Shown: piece after piece, positions 36,412 through 55,292 of the stretch
Layout of the letters: each line of letters starts with the position of its first letter
How positions within the stretch are numbered: the first letter of the stretch is position 1
Assembly (NCBI RefSeq): GCF_036884655.1
Contig: NC_088357.1
Span: forward strand, 5,137,001 to 5,201,000
DNA: 64,000 bases
Source of the DNA: Musa acuminata AAA Group
Lineage: Eukaryota > Streptophyta > Magnoliopsida > Zingiberales > Musaceae
Direction of reading: 5' to 3'
Made by a program: the position numbers and the translations under genes
The notes under the pieces: model-generated
The model's input: only the letters and a program-made list of their open reading frames with translations
The model's database searches: none
Told to the model about the DNA's origin: nothing

Positions 36412-38900
36412 AAAGCAAATCCACAAATGGATGCACTGCCACTGTGCTATTCACACATCCTGGAAATGGAGCCCAACCTGCTTTTAAAGGATTTTTTGGT
36501 TTCAGTATGACATTTTGTAGTTCCTACATTGTGGAACTTGAGCTGGAGGCATTGTCCAACATTTCAAAGATTCAGTTGGAATGCGTTATGCCGTGTTGCA
36601 CAAGGTAAGTTACGTTTTTATCTTCTAAGTTAAATGTCTTGAATATTTCTACCTTCGTAAACTTTTGTTTTGAGGATACATGTAGGTATTACCTAGCATC
36701 ATTGACTTTTTAACTCTCCAATTTTTATGACATTTTAGAAATCTGTAAAATATCCGTTAGACTCGTGAGCAAAGGAGAATTTAGTCTGACAAATTTCATG
36801 TTTGAAATATCTAGAAGTTGGTTTTCATGAAGTTCTCTGGGACATCGTATAATATCCAGGGTGTGAGGTTGTAAGGAGAATCTCACAGAAATTTGCCACT
36901 TATGGATAACTTTTCTTATTCATGTCTGTTTAATTGGAAAATAAAATATATAGAAATCTTGGTTCAGTTTTCTTGGAAAATTTACATTTTTTTTCCCAGA
37001 ATTGATAAAAAATCTTCACTTTTATAACTTTTCAACATATCTTTTAAAAAATAGTGTTTAAGTTTTTCTAACATTGCTAACACAAGAAAGGGAAAAGAGA
37101 AAAGAAAATTTAATTTCCTTTCTCACTAGCCAGGCAAATTAATTTTCATGAAAAGGTTCTTCAGTTGGAAGTTTTTCTCACCTCTTACCTTGCATCCAAA
37201 CAGGCCTTTGGGAGAAATCCTGTCTCTTGTTTGACCTGCTAATGAGTCCATAAACAATAAATCATCTTTTCCACTTATATTGTAGCACCTACCAGCCTTT
37301 GTTCTCTCGGAGTTTCTCGAGGTTTGCAATTTGAATATCAAGAGACATAGAATTCTTCCTCCAAGCCTTGTGGTGTACTGCTTGTCAAATTAGCTCCAAT
37401 GTCTCCTCCTGAACTGTTGGTTGAGTTTGACCTTCTTGCAGTATGTTTTTTTAGTTTATTTTAGTGTTCGTCATTTGAATTATGCACTCACAAACTTTTT
37501 CTATTTACAGCATATCTGTACAGATTCTTCTGATTTGACCCAAATACTTCAAAGCATTAGATGTTGACTTCAAGCAGTCAGAGCATTAATCCTTTGCTGA
37601 TATCGGTCTTGACTACACCGCAGGATTACTGATGAACGGTGGATAACAATCACCTTTTTTTTATGTAATTATCTGTCACTAATTCAGTGCTGGCGAAAGA
37701 AGTTTTACATATTACAATGACCTCACTAAAAGAAATTTTAGCTTTTTAGGTGTCAGCTGTAGTTCGTGTTCTATCACTAATCAATTTCTTCATGCATCTT
37801 CCACCATCTAAATTCCTATCACTTATAGGGCCTACTATATATTGTTCAAGCAAACAGGCCATTTCCAGTTCACATCAGGATGTTTAATGCAGGATATTCT
37901 TCATCCAGAAATTTGCTTCTTTGCGAAGAACATAGCAGTGAACACAGGACATGGGACTGTAGTCGTTCTTGATGTAAACTCACCCCCTTCATGATGATGT
38001 CTGATAAACGAAACATGGCAGCCAAGTGTTCTCTTGTTGATTCTTTTGCCCTTTAAACTGTTTTTATTCTGCCTGCAATCTCGTTCTTTCAATTGCTCCT
38101 GTGGTTTCTTTTTTTTCTTTTATTCCTTTGTGTCGGTGTGTTCTATTGCGAGCCTGCCTCGTGGTTCGAGTGACACATGGAATCCTTCCCAGATGTGTTT
38201 ATGCAAAGAAATAACATATGCACGCACGCAGGCGTCGAAGAAGTCACAACTAAAATAAAAAGGAAGTAAGATGTTGTGTCTCCCACACTCGAGGATATGG
38301 ATTTGGACACTACAAGCATAATTAATGCTTATCCAATCCCCATTCCATGGGAGTTGTCACGAGCTCGCGCCATAAAAAAACACCGAGACGGATTAGGTCA
38401 TTCCCGGTAACTTGGTGCCAACGGGAAACGCCGGATCTCTATTCATAAGGCGGGTCGTTGGGCGGGTAGCTGCCAAGCCGGTACGTGAAGCTTTCTCTAA
38501 GCACATCATCTCATCCTAATATTAAGACACGACATTCGTCTACCAACCTGATCGAGAAACCAGCAAACCCTTCGGTATGCCTCCCGGTCTACCTACCACG
38601 TGATTGGACCAAGAGGCGGGTCCCGGTTGGACCAACGCCTAGCTATTTCTATTTTCTATCCTCGGTTAAAAGAGTGGGAAGAAATTAATAATATCTCCGT
38701 CTCATCGGCGGCTACCGAAAGAAACAAAATTATAATTACAGACAAGAAGAGTTTAAATCCAACCTTAGAATTTGCTCCTTCCAATTCTGAAGACCGGACC
38801 GAGCAAACCCAGCGGAGCCAAAGGTCCGTCCCAAAAGCGCGATTTTTATCCATCTTCCTCTTCCTTTCCATCCAACAGTTGTTTCGTCGACGACGCCTCC
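36412..38900. other. Intergenic region after the TBC gene
   Basis: It contains the presumed 3' UTR of the TBC gene, AT-rich spacer and short unsupported open frames. From about 38380 it becomes GC-rich and promoter-like for the next gene, with CACGTG followed by an inverted CCAAT box at 38597-38607. No additional gene was recognised. Confidence 0.55.
38597..38607. promoter_or_regulatory. G-box abutting an inverted CCAAT box
   Basis: CACGTG (38597-38602) is immediately followed by ATTGG (38603-38607), about 430 bp upstream of the start codon of the SANT/DUF3755 gene. G-box and CCAAT elements are known partners for bZIP and NF-Y factors; use here is inference. Confidence 0.4.
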
Positions 38901-39037
38901 TTCCTCTCAACGGATTCGTGGCCAGGTCCCTGACTTCGTCCCCCTTCGATCCATAGGGCGGGAACAATGTTCGAATTGGCCGGAACCAGCGGGAGTTTTT
39001 GAGAAACGGAGGGGATTTTCGAGAGGTCTTTTGGCTG

Positions 39038-42000
39038 ATGGGAGCCAGCGCAAACCCGTCGGGGAACCCGGATGGAGCCAACGGCGGTCCCTTACCTGGA
39101 GGCGGCGGCGGCGGTGGTGGCGCGTCGGTTCCCGGAAACCCTAGCAATGGCACCATGGCGGCGGGGGCGGCAGTAGCAGGGCCCGCGCAGGCGCTGAAGC
39201 ATGACCCGGGGCTGTCGATTGAGTGGTCCTCGGAGGAGCAGGCCATCTTGGAAGAAGGGCTTAGCAAGTACGTAGCTTGAACTCTAATTCCTCCGTTGTG
39301 GAGGAACTTTATTCCTCTTGGCTCTTGAAAGGACTTCTTCTTTACTTTCCTTGTGACAAGTTCTGCTCATGTTCAATTTGTTTGGCTCTTATTGCTATAT
39401 TAGCCGTTTGGAGCATTTCCGGATTCAATTGTTCTATTCATGATAAGAATTTTTTTTTTTAGATTAATGTCCTTTAGGTGTTACATTTATGAACTTCATG
39501 TGGCCTTTTTGCTCGAATGAAGTTAGAGATTTGCGTCATCTTATTTTGTGGTATATATGGGGAAAAAATTATCGTTTTAGATGCCAAGTGATGGGAGCAC
39601 GTGGATTTACTGAACACGTCTGTCCACTTAAAGACATCTGCAACAGGTTTTCTTTTTCTCATGACATAGTAAACCATGAGCTTCCTTAAAAATGGAGGAG
39701 TTATGATAAGGTGACTGAGTTATGTGAACAATTCTTAACGTGTTTGACCACAGGAATTGATGCGATGCTGAAGAGAAAGCAGCTCTGTTTACGGTGCTGC
39801 ATGTGCATGGTGTGAGGCAGCAAGGACGTGGACTTTGAAATGTTTTAAGAAATAGGATGGAGTGGTTGAAAAGTTTAAGGCCTAAATAATAATTGTTATA
39901 CCTAGATGAACTCGCTGTTGATCTTTTGAGATAAGATTTTGTCACAAGTTATTGTGTGACAATTCTTAGATATAACCCTGCTATAAAAATATCTGTACCA
40001 TGAACCAAGTATATAATCAGTAGAAGCTTATAATTCTTCTGATAAACCAGTAAGTAAAAAGATGGATTAGCCGAGGAACATATGTTCTAAGAGCAAAAAT
40101 TAACAAAGATATAAGTTCATCTATGCATCACATGTCAATGCTGGATCTACTTGTGGTCCTGATTGTTTAAGTCTTGTGTTGGTATAATATACCATAATTT
40201 GACCTACCTTTCATCATAGGTGACACATTCTGAACTTATCATATAGTGTATATTGGTTCAAAACAAACTTTCTTAAAACTTTTATGCAAGAAAAAATGAT
40301 AATGACAATGGTGTTAAGAGCAAGAAGCAACTCCAAGTTGATTAATAAATAGAAACCGCTTGATCATTGTTGCATCTGGTCTAAGATATGTCTTCGAGCG
40401 TGTTTCTTTACTCCTTTCTCATCATAGTATAGTGAATTATTTTGTTATATGATCTCTTTCTCTTTGTTAGAAACTAATGTATGCGTGAGTTTTTATACAA
40501 ACTTTTCTTTTATTAATTCGAGTTTGGTGATTGCTTGGATTGTAGATATGCATCTGAATCAATCATAGTGCGTTATGCAAAAATTGCCACTCAGTTACGG
40601 GACAAGACAGTCCGTGATGTGGCCTTGCGGTGCAGATGGCTGACGGTAAGTTTGACAATTTGTTGCTTGGCAGAATGCTTCTTTATTTTAATATATTTTC
40701 ATCAGTGAACATGCCCTGTCAACATGGTTCTTTATATTAAGAATTTTATGCTGGTCATGTAGGAAGCACTTTGCAAACAACCAAACCTTTCCTTTACATT
40801 TCGTTTATTGGGGTAATTTTTGTGGTTCAAGGAGAGAGCCATGTGGAACAGGCTTTGGCAAGGAGGGACAATTTGAGTCTATTATGACAGATTTATATTG
40901 CATAAGTGACTAGGATAGGCATTTTACCTTGTTTGAAAAACTGAGTGCTTTAAACTGAGTGGTTTTTGTCAGCACAAATGCAGTTCACTTCTTTGTTCAT
41001 TACCGAGGGTGACAATAGTAAGCAGTGACAAGAAAATAGTTGTTAAAAATCAGAGTGGAAAACAAGTTTTGTTTGGAATTTTCTTGCAGGGATTTCAATG
41101 CCTCTTGCAGATTATGGCTATTGGCATAGTATATACCAGATAAGTACTATCTCATGAGTGGTTGTGCTAAGCATATATATTACCCTGCTTACTGCTTCAC
41201 ACTGTATGTACTTAATTAAAGGCAGGGGATCTAATTCTGTGTCTAGAAAGTATTGTTTACCATTCTCATTATCAATTTGTAAATCTACCATTTTACAACT
41301 TATGAAAACAGAATAATTTACACTTTCTTCCATAAAACTCTGTTAATTTTGAACCATCTGTTAATGAAATCAAAGAATTATGCATTGCGATTTTATTTAC
41401 AGCAATACTATTGGTTCTATCATCATATCATCATTGAGTACATGTTCTATGATATGTTCTTATGGTAGTAAAACAAGATCACCATGGGCATTCAATCTGT
41501 TTGCCTACTTTATATATTACCTACTTGTTTTTGGATTTTATCTTCATTTATGTAAATGAAGTTTTTTTCTGCTTGAACAAGTTTTATTTTCTCTTCCAGA
41601 AAAAGGAGAACAGTAAGAGAAGGAAAGAGGATCATAACTTGACAAGGAAAAGTAAAGATAAGAAGGTAAGCCATTGCTTGTATCTAGGTGTGCATTCTCT
41701 ATCTATGGTTTAGTTACTAAATGTCTGATTGATTCAGTAGGCATTTCATCTGTTGGATAATTATTTTTTCCCAGTTACTGTCTTGTTTTTTCTTTTTTTT
41801 TAGTTTCTGTTTTGTTATCAAACATGTTTTTGGAATGTTTTATGGTTTCTTATATTTGAAGTTACCAATACTTAATTACCTAGACTTGCTAGTTTCTACT
41901 AAAGATAATGGATAATGTTCCACTAATATGTGAATCCAGTTTTTTTTTTTTGGTTATAATCTTGTGGTGATAATAATGTTTTATATGCATTACCTGTTTG

Positions 42001-45000
42001 TTTACTCTATAATTCAGATTCCTTTTTGTTTCGTATGTCAGATGTTCTTTTTGATTTTTTTTTTGTTTCTCTTTTTGGATTTTGTTTTATTTTATTTCGG
42101 AAGAATTCTGATTTAACCATCCGATTCAGTGATTTTTGTCCGATCTAATTCTCAAAATCCACTAATTCCACTTTTTCTTTGCTCAATTATTTTTTAGATG
42201 GCACATTCTTTTCTTAATCATGCCTTAGTTTGAATATTTACAATGTTCACTGGAGAATCAGCATGAGATCTGCTCAATTTAAGATATGTTTTGGTTGGCC
42301 TGCACTATTCAGGCTTACATTGTTGGTATTTAAAACGATCATGGAATTCTGACCTAGTCTGGCAGGAAGCTAATTGAGACTGATCCACATGATTTTATGG
42401 AGGATAATAATGATTCATAAGTGAAAGATGAGATAGAAAGTGGGTAGTCACATGGCTTTGGGCAGCAGGTGGGGAATCTGCATCAAGGATTGTGCTCTGG
42501 AGTCACATGGCTAAAAAGTTGGGAATCTACTGATGGACGTCTGTGCTGCGGTGTGAACCTCATTTGTGTTGGATCATAGTATATGAAAGACTTCATAGAT
42601 GAAAGAACAAGGTAAGGTAGGAGGACATGCTAGTGATGATTATGTGTCAAAGAGAGAACATAGGAAAGGGGAAAATGGATAGGCTGAGAGGAGTATGCAG
42701 ATTTGCTGGCTTGTCTGAAGGTTAGATTTGCTGGACTAGAATGTGACTGGAGTTATTTATTAGTTTCTGCTGAGTCAGTTAGGGTCACATCAAAGTGTTA
42801 GATGACTAGGAAATGCAATGATCAAAATAATAAATATTACTGAAAATGGTGTCCAGTGATTTGGTCAACAGCTGCAGATATTGTCTCATAACTGGATGTT
42901 CTGCACCAACCTATTTCTAGTATGTATGAAATACTTTGTGTGAATATCTAGTCTGTGGATTTTGATTTAACAGCTTATTTTCCTATATATGCAATGATTA
43001 TGATGTTGCTTTTATTTTAACAAATACCAACTTTAACAATATTAACATAGAAATTCTCAGAAATTTCAGAGTGCATACAAAGCTTTATATTGTGGATTTG
43101 GTTGAACCAAACTAGTCCCATTGGGGTTTATATGTGCATAAATATTTACCACATACAATCTAGGGATTGCATGTTCCCTAGCTTATACTTGAGAAATATA
43201 GTTTTCATCATGTCATGTTCTGTTGAAGACTGTGTTCTGGCCAACATTAGATGTATAGCAGAAGTTCTTTCTTTGGACACAAATCATAGTCATGTCTATA
43301 AATAACTAGGTTTACATTAGCTGTCATATTTATGATTGATTGTAGAAAGCAAATGTGTGTGCATGTGCTTGGAGTTTAGCTTTTAAGTACTTGATGCTTG
43401 CCTTCTTTAGATTCAAACACAATGTATTTGGCCAATATGTATATGTGTGATTAAATCTGCCTCTGTATGAAGAATTTTTAAGCATCCTACAGATGCTTAA
43501 AAATGATGCATTTGATATACGTATATATTTGACCCTAAAATTGTAAGTAGCAAATGGTGTATTTGATTCTTTCTTTAAGCAATTAGTCAGTTTACCAACT
43601 TCTCATTTGACATAAGGAGTTTTGGGCATGTTACAATAGTAGCAGGCATCACTTCTAATTACATAACTGGCTAACCTCTTTTAGAAATTTTCCCAGTGAT
43701 CCATTTCTAAAAGAAATATCCTTTTTATCAAGCAAAATTAATAATACACTGCAAATGCTTCCATTTGATGCATTGGATTGTATCATCTTTACTGTCACAT
43801 ATGGACCTGTCAAATTATGGATTATTTGGATGATAAAAAATTACTTTTGAAGCAATTTTGTAGTAAAGAAAATAGTAGTTTAGGAATGATGTTTAACTTT
43901 GAGCAGTTCTATTCCACAGTGAATTATTCTGTATGTTGTACGATATCTCTTGAGTATGCATTTTTTGTTTTATATAATCTATTAAAGATTGCAGCTAATA
44001 GCATGCGATAGTTCCCTTTCTATAAATGAATGTGGTATTTATCTGTGTAATTGCTTTCTAAACCTGTTAACTGATTTAATTTTTCAAAGGTTGATCAAAT
44101 GAAGTTATCTTTCTGCTGCAGGAGAGAGTTACAGAAACTTCTGCTAAATCATCAGCGCACCTTGGGACACGACCTAATGTTCTTCTGTATACTCCGCCAA
44201 TGCTTCCTGTGGATGATGATGATATTTCATATACAGGTTCTGTTTCATTTGGCTGTTACATTCGGTGTCATATTCCACCTTCTGTGGTGATTTAGGGTTG
44301 GGTTTATTGTTATCTACAGAGTCATCTTTTCATATTTTTAAATGTTTATGCTAGAAGAATAAGTAATTGACCACAAGAACTAGCAGTGGGTTAGAATCAA
44401 CCAATGCATAAAATAAATTTCATGTGCATGCTAGAAGTTGCTTAATGAAGAATGTGATATTTCTAATTTTGACCTTACCGGATGTCATTTTTATTTTGCA
44501 GCAATTGGTGGTCAAACAGGAGAGCTTCTTGAGAATAATGCAGAGACCTTCACTAAAATATCGGCAAACTTCGCTAACTTAAGGGTATCAGCATATACAT
44601 GTTTCAGTTTCTGTGTATTAAGTTATTTAAAGTAGTCAACATGATGGAAGTGAACTTTCTAACACTGAACAAAGCTTATTTTCTAATTGGAATTTTTGAT
44701 CAAATTTTGCTGACTCATATGGAAGCGTCTACCCTCATGATGTTTCCATGCACATTGTTGTGTGTATGATGAACCAAAGTAAAATGACGGCTGCAAAATT
44801 AATCTCTACATTATTTTTTTTACTCTTACAGATGCAGGATAACATCAATTTATTTTGCCAAACGCGGGACAACATACTTGCAATCTTGAAAGAGTATGTT
44901 TTCAAGTTTCAAGTCTCAGCCTTTCATTATTAAACTTTTATACATACATGACTTTATGATCGTTTATGTTGTAGAGGATTGTGCATTTCCTTTGCAGTAA

Positions 45001-45682
45001 ATTGGTAATTATATATACACATGCATATGCATAACTTTGATTGTCATCTTTATGGTGCCAGCATCATTTTTTTGTACATGCTATCATCTTTCCAAGTTAA
45101 TTGAATTACTTATCTATAAATTTTATTAATTCCAAGGTAGTCATACAACTAGTACTGATTGTTTTTGGTTATATTGATTTTTTTTTTCATGTAGGAACCC
45201 TTTTTGGGATACCTCAAATTTAGCATCAATTTTTTGTCAAATGTTTATATCATTCAGTGTGAGAGGAACTAGACCACTGTCTCTCATCCATGATAAAAGC
45301 AAAATTGTCTCATTAAAAGAATTGCTGGGGACAGATACTTCAAGTTGGTATTGTCTGAAATATTTGGCTCATTACTCTCTCTTTCTAGCTGGTTAAGAAT
45401 AGATACTTCAAGTTTGTTTCTGCAGTCATAATGGATATGTGTTCAATAAGATACTCGAGGATATTTCTCAGATTTATGATGGATACTTGAATTACTCTCA
45501 GGCTTATATGTTTTACTCCATAACACACAGAATTTAATGAACAGAACTTCTAACTTGAGCTGTCTTGTGCTATCAGTTTGAATGATATGCCTGAAATAAT
45601 GAAGCAGATGCCACCACTTCCGGTGAAGTTAAATGAAGAGCTTGCCAACTCAATCCTGCCAAGGACAACCATGCCAATGTAG
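39038..45682 (+). CDS. SANT-like protein of the DUF3755 family
   Basis: Seven exons: 39038-39267, 40546-40645, 41600-41665, 44122-44236, 44502-44584, 44832-44893 and 45577-45682, joining to 253 residues. A Gly/Ala/Pro-rich N-terminus with a run of eight glycines (about residues 28-35) precedes a SANT/Myb-like domain (IEWSSEEQAILEEGLSKYAS, then RDKTVRDVALRCRWLTKKEN). A Lys/Arg-rich stretch follows, then the DUF3755-type C-terminus (NLRMQDNINLFCQTRDNILA, MPPLPVKLNEELANS). It is likely a nuclear, chromatin-associated or DNA-binding protein; the family resembles At3g07565 and its precise role is not established from sequence. An in-frame ATG at 38999 would add 13 residues; the later start fits homologous N-termini better. 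Intron 3 (41666-44121) is about 2.5 kb and holds nothing recognisable. Confidence 0.87.
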
Positions 45683-48329
45683 ATCTGACCGGTGGATGAT
45701 CTGTATTTGCTCCCATGTTAGACGCAGGCAAGGAATGACCAACTTGATCTGTTACAGTACCTACTAGTAACTCTATTTAGTTTCCCTTTTGTTGCATCCT
45801 GTGCAGTATTTAGGATAATGCATCAGAAAACACAGATGCTAGTCATTTTTGTAAGAAATGATAATTCGTTAGACTAACGGAAAGCTAATAAGTAGCAATA
45901 ATTCCATACTTTTGTTTGGTGGGCAGTGGTGTTTGGTAGTGATCCTCATTGTTGAAAATAATGTTGTGGTGTCATTTAAGAGGGAGCTTAGTGTTCCTCT
46001 TGTGCTCCAGCCTCCCCTCTCATACAGTAGCTGTTGTTGTTGCTGCCCAAATGCAAACTGTTAGGAGTTCTGGGCTGTCCTGAGTAAACCATGTGTAAGC
46101 ATTGTTAGATGCTTTTGTTTTTGCAGCCCAGACTAATGTTGTTGTTGCTTCCCATCCTTGTTTTGGACAACACCTAAACGAGGATGGGGGTCTTCAGAGC
46201 CTTTGGGCATATAATTTGTATCATATATGTGGCATAGCACTTAGATGCTTGTTATCAGTATTCAATGGAAATCTTTGAAGTCTAGTTGACCATGGTCAAA
46301 CTTGAGAGTCTTCATACAGCTTCTGTCATGTGGTGAGATTCTAACAAAATAATAATACAGGTTCTAAGGCTCACTAAACATTGCTTAGGTTGGTATTAGA
46401 GAATGAAAAGAAGGATGGGGATGCAGCCAGCATAGTTTGGGCATGCCTCAAGTGCAATTATATGGCATTAATCTAAGTAAAATCTTTCCGGTTTTTTCGA
46501 TGGAATTTAAATAAAAAATCTCACATAATAATGTGAAACTTAATTGCCAAAATGGTGCAGTCCTGATGTTTGTCATGTGTGAAGATTATATGACAGAAAT
46601 GTTTGTTTGATCAAATTGTACCTTTTTTTTCTCTCATTTTATCTAACAAAAAAGAAGATGGTTTGGTGGGGAGTCACCATTGGAGGTGTTGGCAGTGGTT
46701 CTCATTGAATGAATGAGCCAGCATCACCATGCACAAAGCTCCAAAATCAGTCATAAATAATTGCACCACATCTTGCAACTGCAAGTTTCACCCCTACCTG
46801 ACAACTGCTACATGGTTGTCTTGTAATCCATATTTAGTGTTTTATGTTTCCATCAACATAGTAAAGAAGAATTGGTGTTGATATTGCAGTGTCCTTATCT
46901 TCATGGAGTTATTATTATGATAGCACCATGCTCAACAACTTCTCTTGGGTTAGTGTTTGAGAGGGACATTCTAGCAATTGTGGCAGGTTAAAGGATCTTC
47001 TTGAACCAACTCTGATCAGATTCTTGTGAACTAGAAATGATTGGTGGGGTCATTTTATTCTTCTTTCCTTTCTATGATTATTTCTTGAATTCAAAGAGCA
47101 ATGTTTTAGCATTGGGAATTTTCTGTTTTCTTTTTCTCTTTGGAGTGATTTTGATGTGTATGTATATTTTTGTAAGGTTTTTTTTTTTAAATCTAAAAAA
47201 GTTTTCATTATATTAAAAGGTGTCAAACTTGAAATTTATTACTTATGCAATAATGTACTAATCAATCCAAATATTTTAACCCATATATGTCTTAAGATTC
47301 TAAAATAGCATATTTCCATTATTAATCTTGTATATATATCTTCAAATAGTAAAATACTTCATATATTTCATTTTCATTAAATGTCAATATCGAAAACTTA
47401 GATTATTCACTTGTGGCCATGGTTGATATTAATTTGTTGAGTTAAGATGTACATAAAAACATAAAATATCTCTAATGTTTTTAATATCATAATTGGCTCC
47501 TAAAGAATATTAAAAATAATAAGTCTCTCAAACCATATTAATGAAAGCAATATTTTATGGCTGATCATTTATTGATATTTTGGCTGTGATCTACTTAGAA
47601 ATGCTAATTTCAAATCTAAACCATCATGCATTGATCTGACAAAGTCGAAATTGTAGAGAGATCTAGTGGTCAATTTAGATTTAATTTTCATACCTAAAAT
47701 ATTGATATGATGATGATATGTCAACCCATTTATCAAAAGGTTGAGTGCTTAAAACTTCATCCAATATATTTTCAAATGTGTTGATTAGTTTAATCGGAAA
47801 AAACATCGATAGAGCAAAGTCGTGACTCAAATCTCATCTTCGTAAAAAAATAAAAATAAAAATAAAAATGTATGATGATTCACTTTCCTTACTATTTTAA
47901 GAAATGTATATACTAATGTTATTATTTACTCTAATAAGATATTGATAATGTCAATTTTTGAGTGGGTCAAAAATAATCATATATACCAACTTAGTCAAGG
48001 ATGAGACAAAGCTTTTAAATGAGAGGATGGGGATATTTTGAGCATCCAAGATGGTTTTCACTACCTATGATAAGAAGTATAACTCATGTGAAAAATCAAT
48101 AAAAAAAAAAGTTTAAGCAAATTATTGAGGAAAAATAAAGAAAGTAAATATGGCATTCATGCATAGATAACAAAATATTTTTATTTTATTATTCATGGAG
48201 ACATCTCGGTCATTAACATATTATACATTCATATAATTGAAGCTTCGAATATAATTATAAATGGAATATATTTATGAAGAATTTATGAAACAATAATTAG
48301 CAATTAATCTATAATATTTACATTTATAT

Positions 48330-48362
<33 letters not shown>

Positions 48363-48480
48363 GTAAGTATGTATGTATGGTATTTTATTGCCATAGTAAC
48401 TATGGATGAGTTGAATGATTGAGTGCCCCAACCAGAGAGAGTAATAATAAGCTTACAAACATCGGTGCGACGCCAACACC
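45683..48480. other. Intergenic region upstream of the DUF936 gene
   Basis: 3' UTR of the preceding gene is followed by about 2.5 kb of AT-rich sequence with poly-A-like tracts near 47847-47870, and a (TA)n run at 48330-48353 grading into ATGT repeats. No gene or well-delimited transposon was recognised. Confidence 0.55.
48330..48379. repeat. (TA)n / (GTAT)n microsatellite
   Basis: A TA run of about 24 bp grades into tetranucleotide GTAT-type repeats, roughly 100 bp upstream of the inferred DUF936 gene promoter. Confidence 0.85.
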
Positions 48481-49193
48481 GCGCTCGTTGTAATTATTGC
48501 CATTTGATCGCTTCTGTTCTCGATTCATTCCCTCTCACCCGGAGAGCGAAGACCCACCCTCCTCTTTCCTGATAGGAATCCACGAACAAGGACTAACAGG
48601 TGGACTGTCAGAGTAACCCCCAGCGCTGCAGCTGCGGCAGAGCAATCATCACCTGCTCCGTCTCCAGAGCTCTGATTTGATTAGCGGAAGCATCATCCTT
48701 CGATGAAGCCGGAGAGCCCTCGGCGTCTGGTTTGCTGAAAGGTTAATCTTTGCCCTCCCTTTTGACGGCCCGTAGAGTGAAAATACTTGCTTTGATCGGG
48801 TACTGCTTGTTGTGACGGTGTTTGACTTCGATCGTTTCGTTTTTCTCCCCCTGTTGAAATCGGAGACGAACCACGTAATGCTTGAAAGGAAGCAAAATGC
48901 CAACTTTTTCTTTCGTTGTATGTCTTTCTTTGGTCATCCTGTCCTCGTGAGCACTATAAATGAAACCCCCAAGGTCAAAGGTTTGATCTTTTGTTGATTT
49001 GCTGCTTCCAACTCTCGGTTTCCATGGTCGAACTGCGTTTCTGTGGAATCTCTTGATCTGTTCATAGTCAACGTCTTCTTTCCCTTACGGTCTTGTTCAT
49101 CGAGCTCCTCCTGTCAAAATTCGCTCCTTTTTGCCCGGATTGGATACCGTAGCTGCTGAACTTCCCATTCTAAGGTGGAATTTGGGCATGTGA

Positions 49194-54331
<5,138 letters not shown>

Positions 54332-55110
54332 TAAATTGCAACGGGTCACGTGGAGCGATGCTAAGCAATCTTAATTCGTCTTTGGTGTCTGAAGGCCGTC
54401 AGCTGATACAATCACTGGAGGGCAAGTGGCCGTCCACAATATGAAGATATGTATATTTTGTTGCTCAATATCCTATTTATTTTCCACCCCAAAAAATATA
54501 TTAGATATTATTAACACTCTTCCGACATCCACCTGTATAGCTCACAAATAAGATTGGTTTTTTGAGAGAGTTGATGATGACAAAAAAATGTATCTGAATG
54601 AACGAATTGTAGCCAAAGATTCTGATCATATTAAATATTATTATTATTATGCTCGTGTCTTCCTATGTTAGTCTATAATTATGTATATGCTGAAATAAAT
54701 AAAACCGTATTTAAAGTTCGATCCGCAACGGGTGACCCTATTGGTCGGCACACGGTGAGGTATCTCAAAAGCCACGTTGCCCCACCCAATTGGTCCGCGA
54801 GATCGTCGCTTTCGCGGGGGCATCGAGCGCCCTGGTCCGTCGGATCGGAATCCAAAAGTCATTCTCACGCCATCCTTCACCCACTCGCCAAATCTCCCAC
54901 GATTCTCCCGGAGAGATCGGACACCTGTCGTCCGATCCCGATCGAACCGTCGAAACTAAGATATTCCCATTCGTCGAACAATGACCCAGACATCCAACCA
55001 TCCGGCCGGGTGATCACCATCCGTCCGATCGATCGGGTGATCACCGTGATGAACGACTGAGATCATCTGGGGACACCTGGTCCCCTCGTAATTATGCTGA
55101 ATTGTGACAG
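54332..55110. other. Intergenic region and glucosylceramidase promoter
   Basis: A short AT-rich 3' flank of the DUF936 gene is followed from about 54720 by a GC-rich promoter. It carries inverted CCAAT boxes near 54739 and 54788 and duplicated GGTGATCACC palindromes (55009-55045). No gene was recognised. Confidence 0.6.
55009..55045. promoter_or_regulatory. Duplicated GGTGATCACC palindrome
   Basis: The 10-bp perfect palindrome GGTGATCACC occurs at 55009-55018 and 55036-55045, each preceded by CGG or CG, 27 bp apart, with CGATCGATCG between them. It lies 66 bp upstream of the TATA box. Spacing and symmetry suggest a dimeric factor; none is known to me for this exact site. Confidence 0.5.
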
Positions 55111-55120
55111 TATAAATAAA
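55111..55120 (+). promoter_or_regulatory. TATA box of the glucosylceramidase gene
   Basis: TATAAATAAA is a strong plant TATA match, predicting transcription near 55140-55155. The leader contains a (CT)n run at 55271-55292, and a leader intron probably ends at CCAG (56549), just before the ATG at 56565. Confidence 0.65.
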
Positions 55121-55270
55121 TATCACGTTGGCTACCAATTACAACAACGACATTTACATCTCACTAATCGCTCTCGCTCTCGCTCTCGCCCGCGCCCGCT
55201 GTTACAGGTTGGGGCTCTCTGCCGATCAAATCTCTCCTCCTCCTTCCCAGTTCCGATCCAATCTGGGCAA

Positions 55271-55292
55271 TCTCTCTCTCTCTCTCTCTCTC
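55271..55292. repeat. (CT)n run in the glucosylceramidase leader
   Basis: CT dinucleotide run of about 22 bp, about 160 bp downstream of the TATA box and therefore probably transcribed in the 5' leader. Confidence 0.85.

Noticed and set aside
36360..36608. 82-codon open frame after the TBC gene
   Set aside because: Its start overlaps the terminal coding exon of the TBC gene (…[17 protein letters not shown]), and the rest reads as 3' UTR with no family resemblance.
38656..39267. 203-codon minus-strand open frame
   Set aside because: It is antisense to the leader and Gly-rich first exon of the SANT/DUF3755 gene. Its proline run is the complement of the glycine run.
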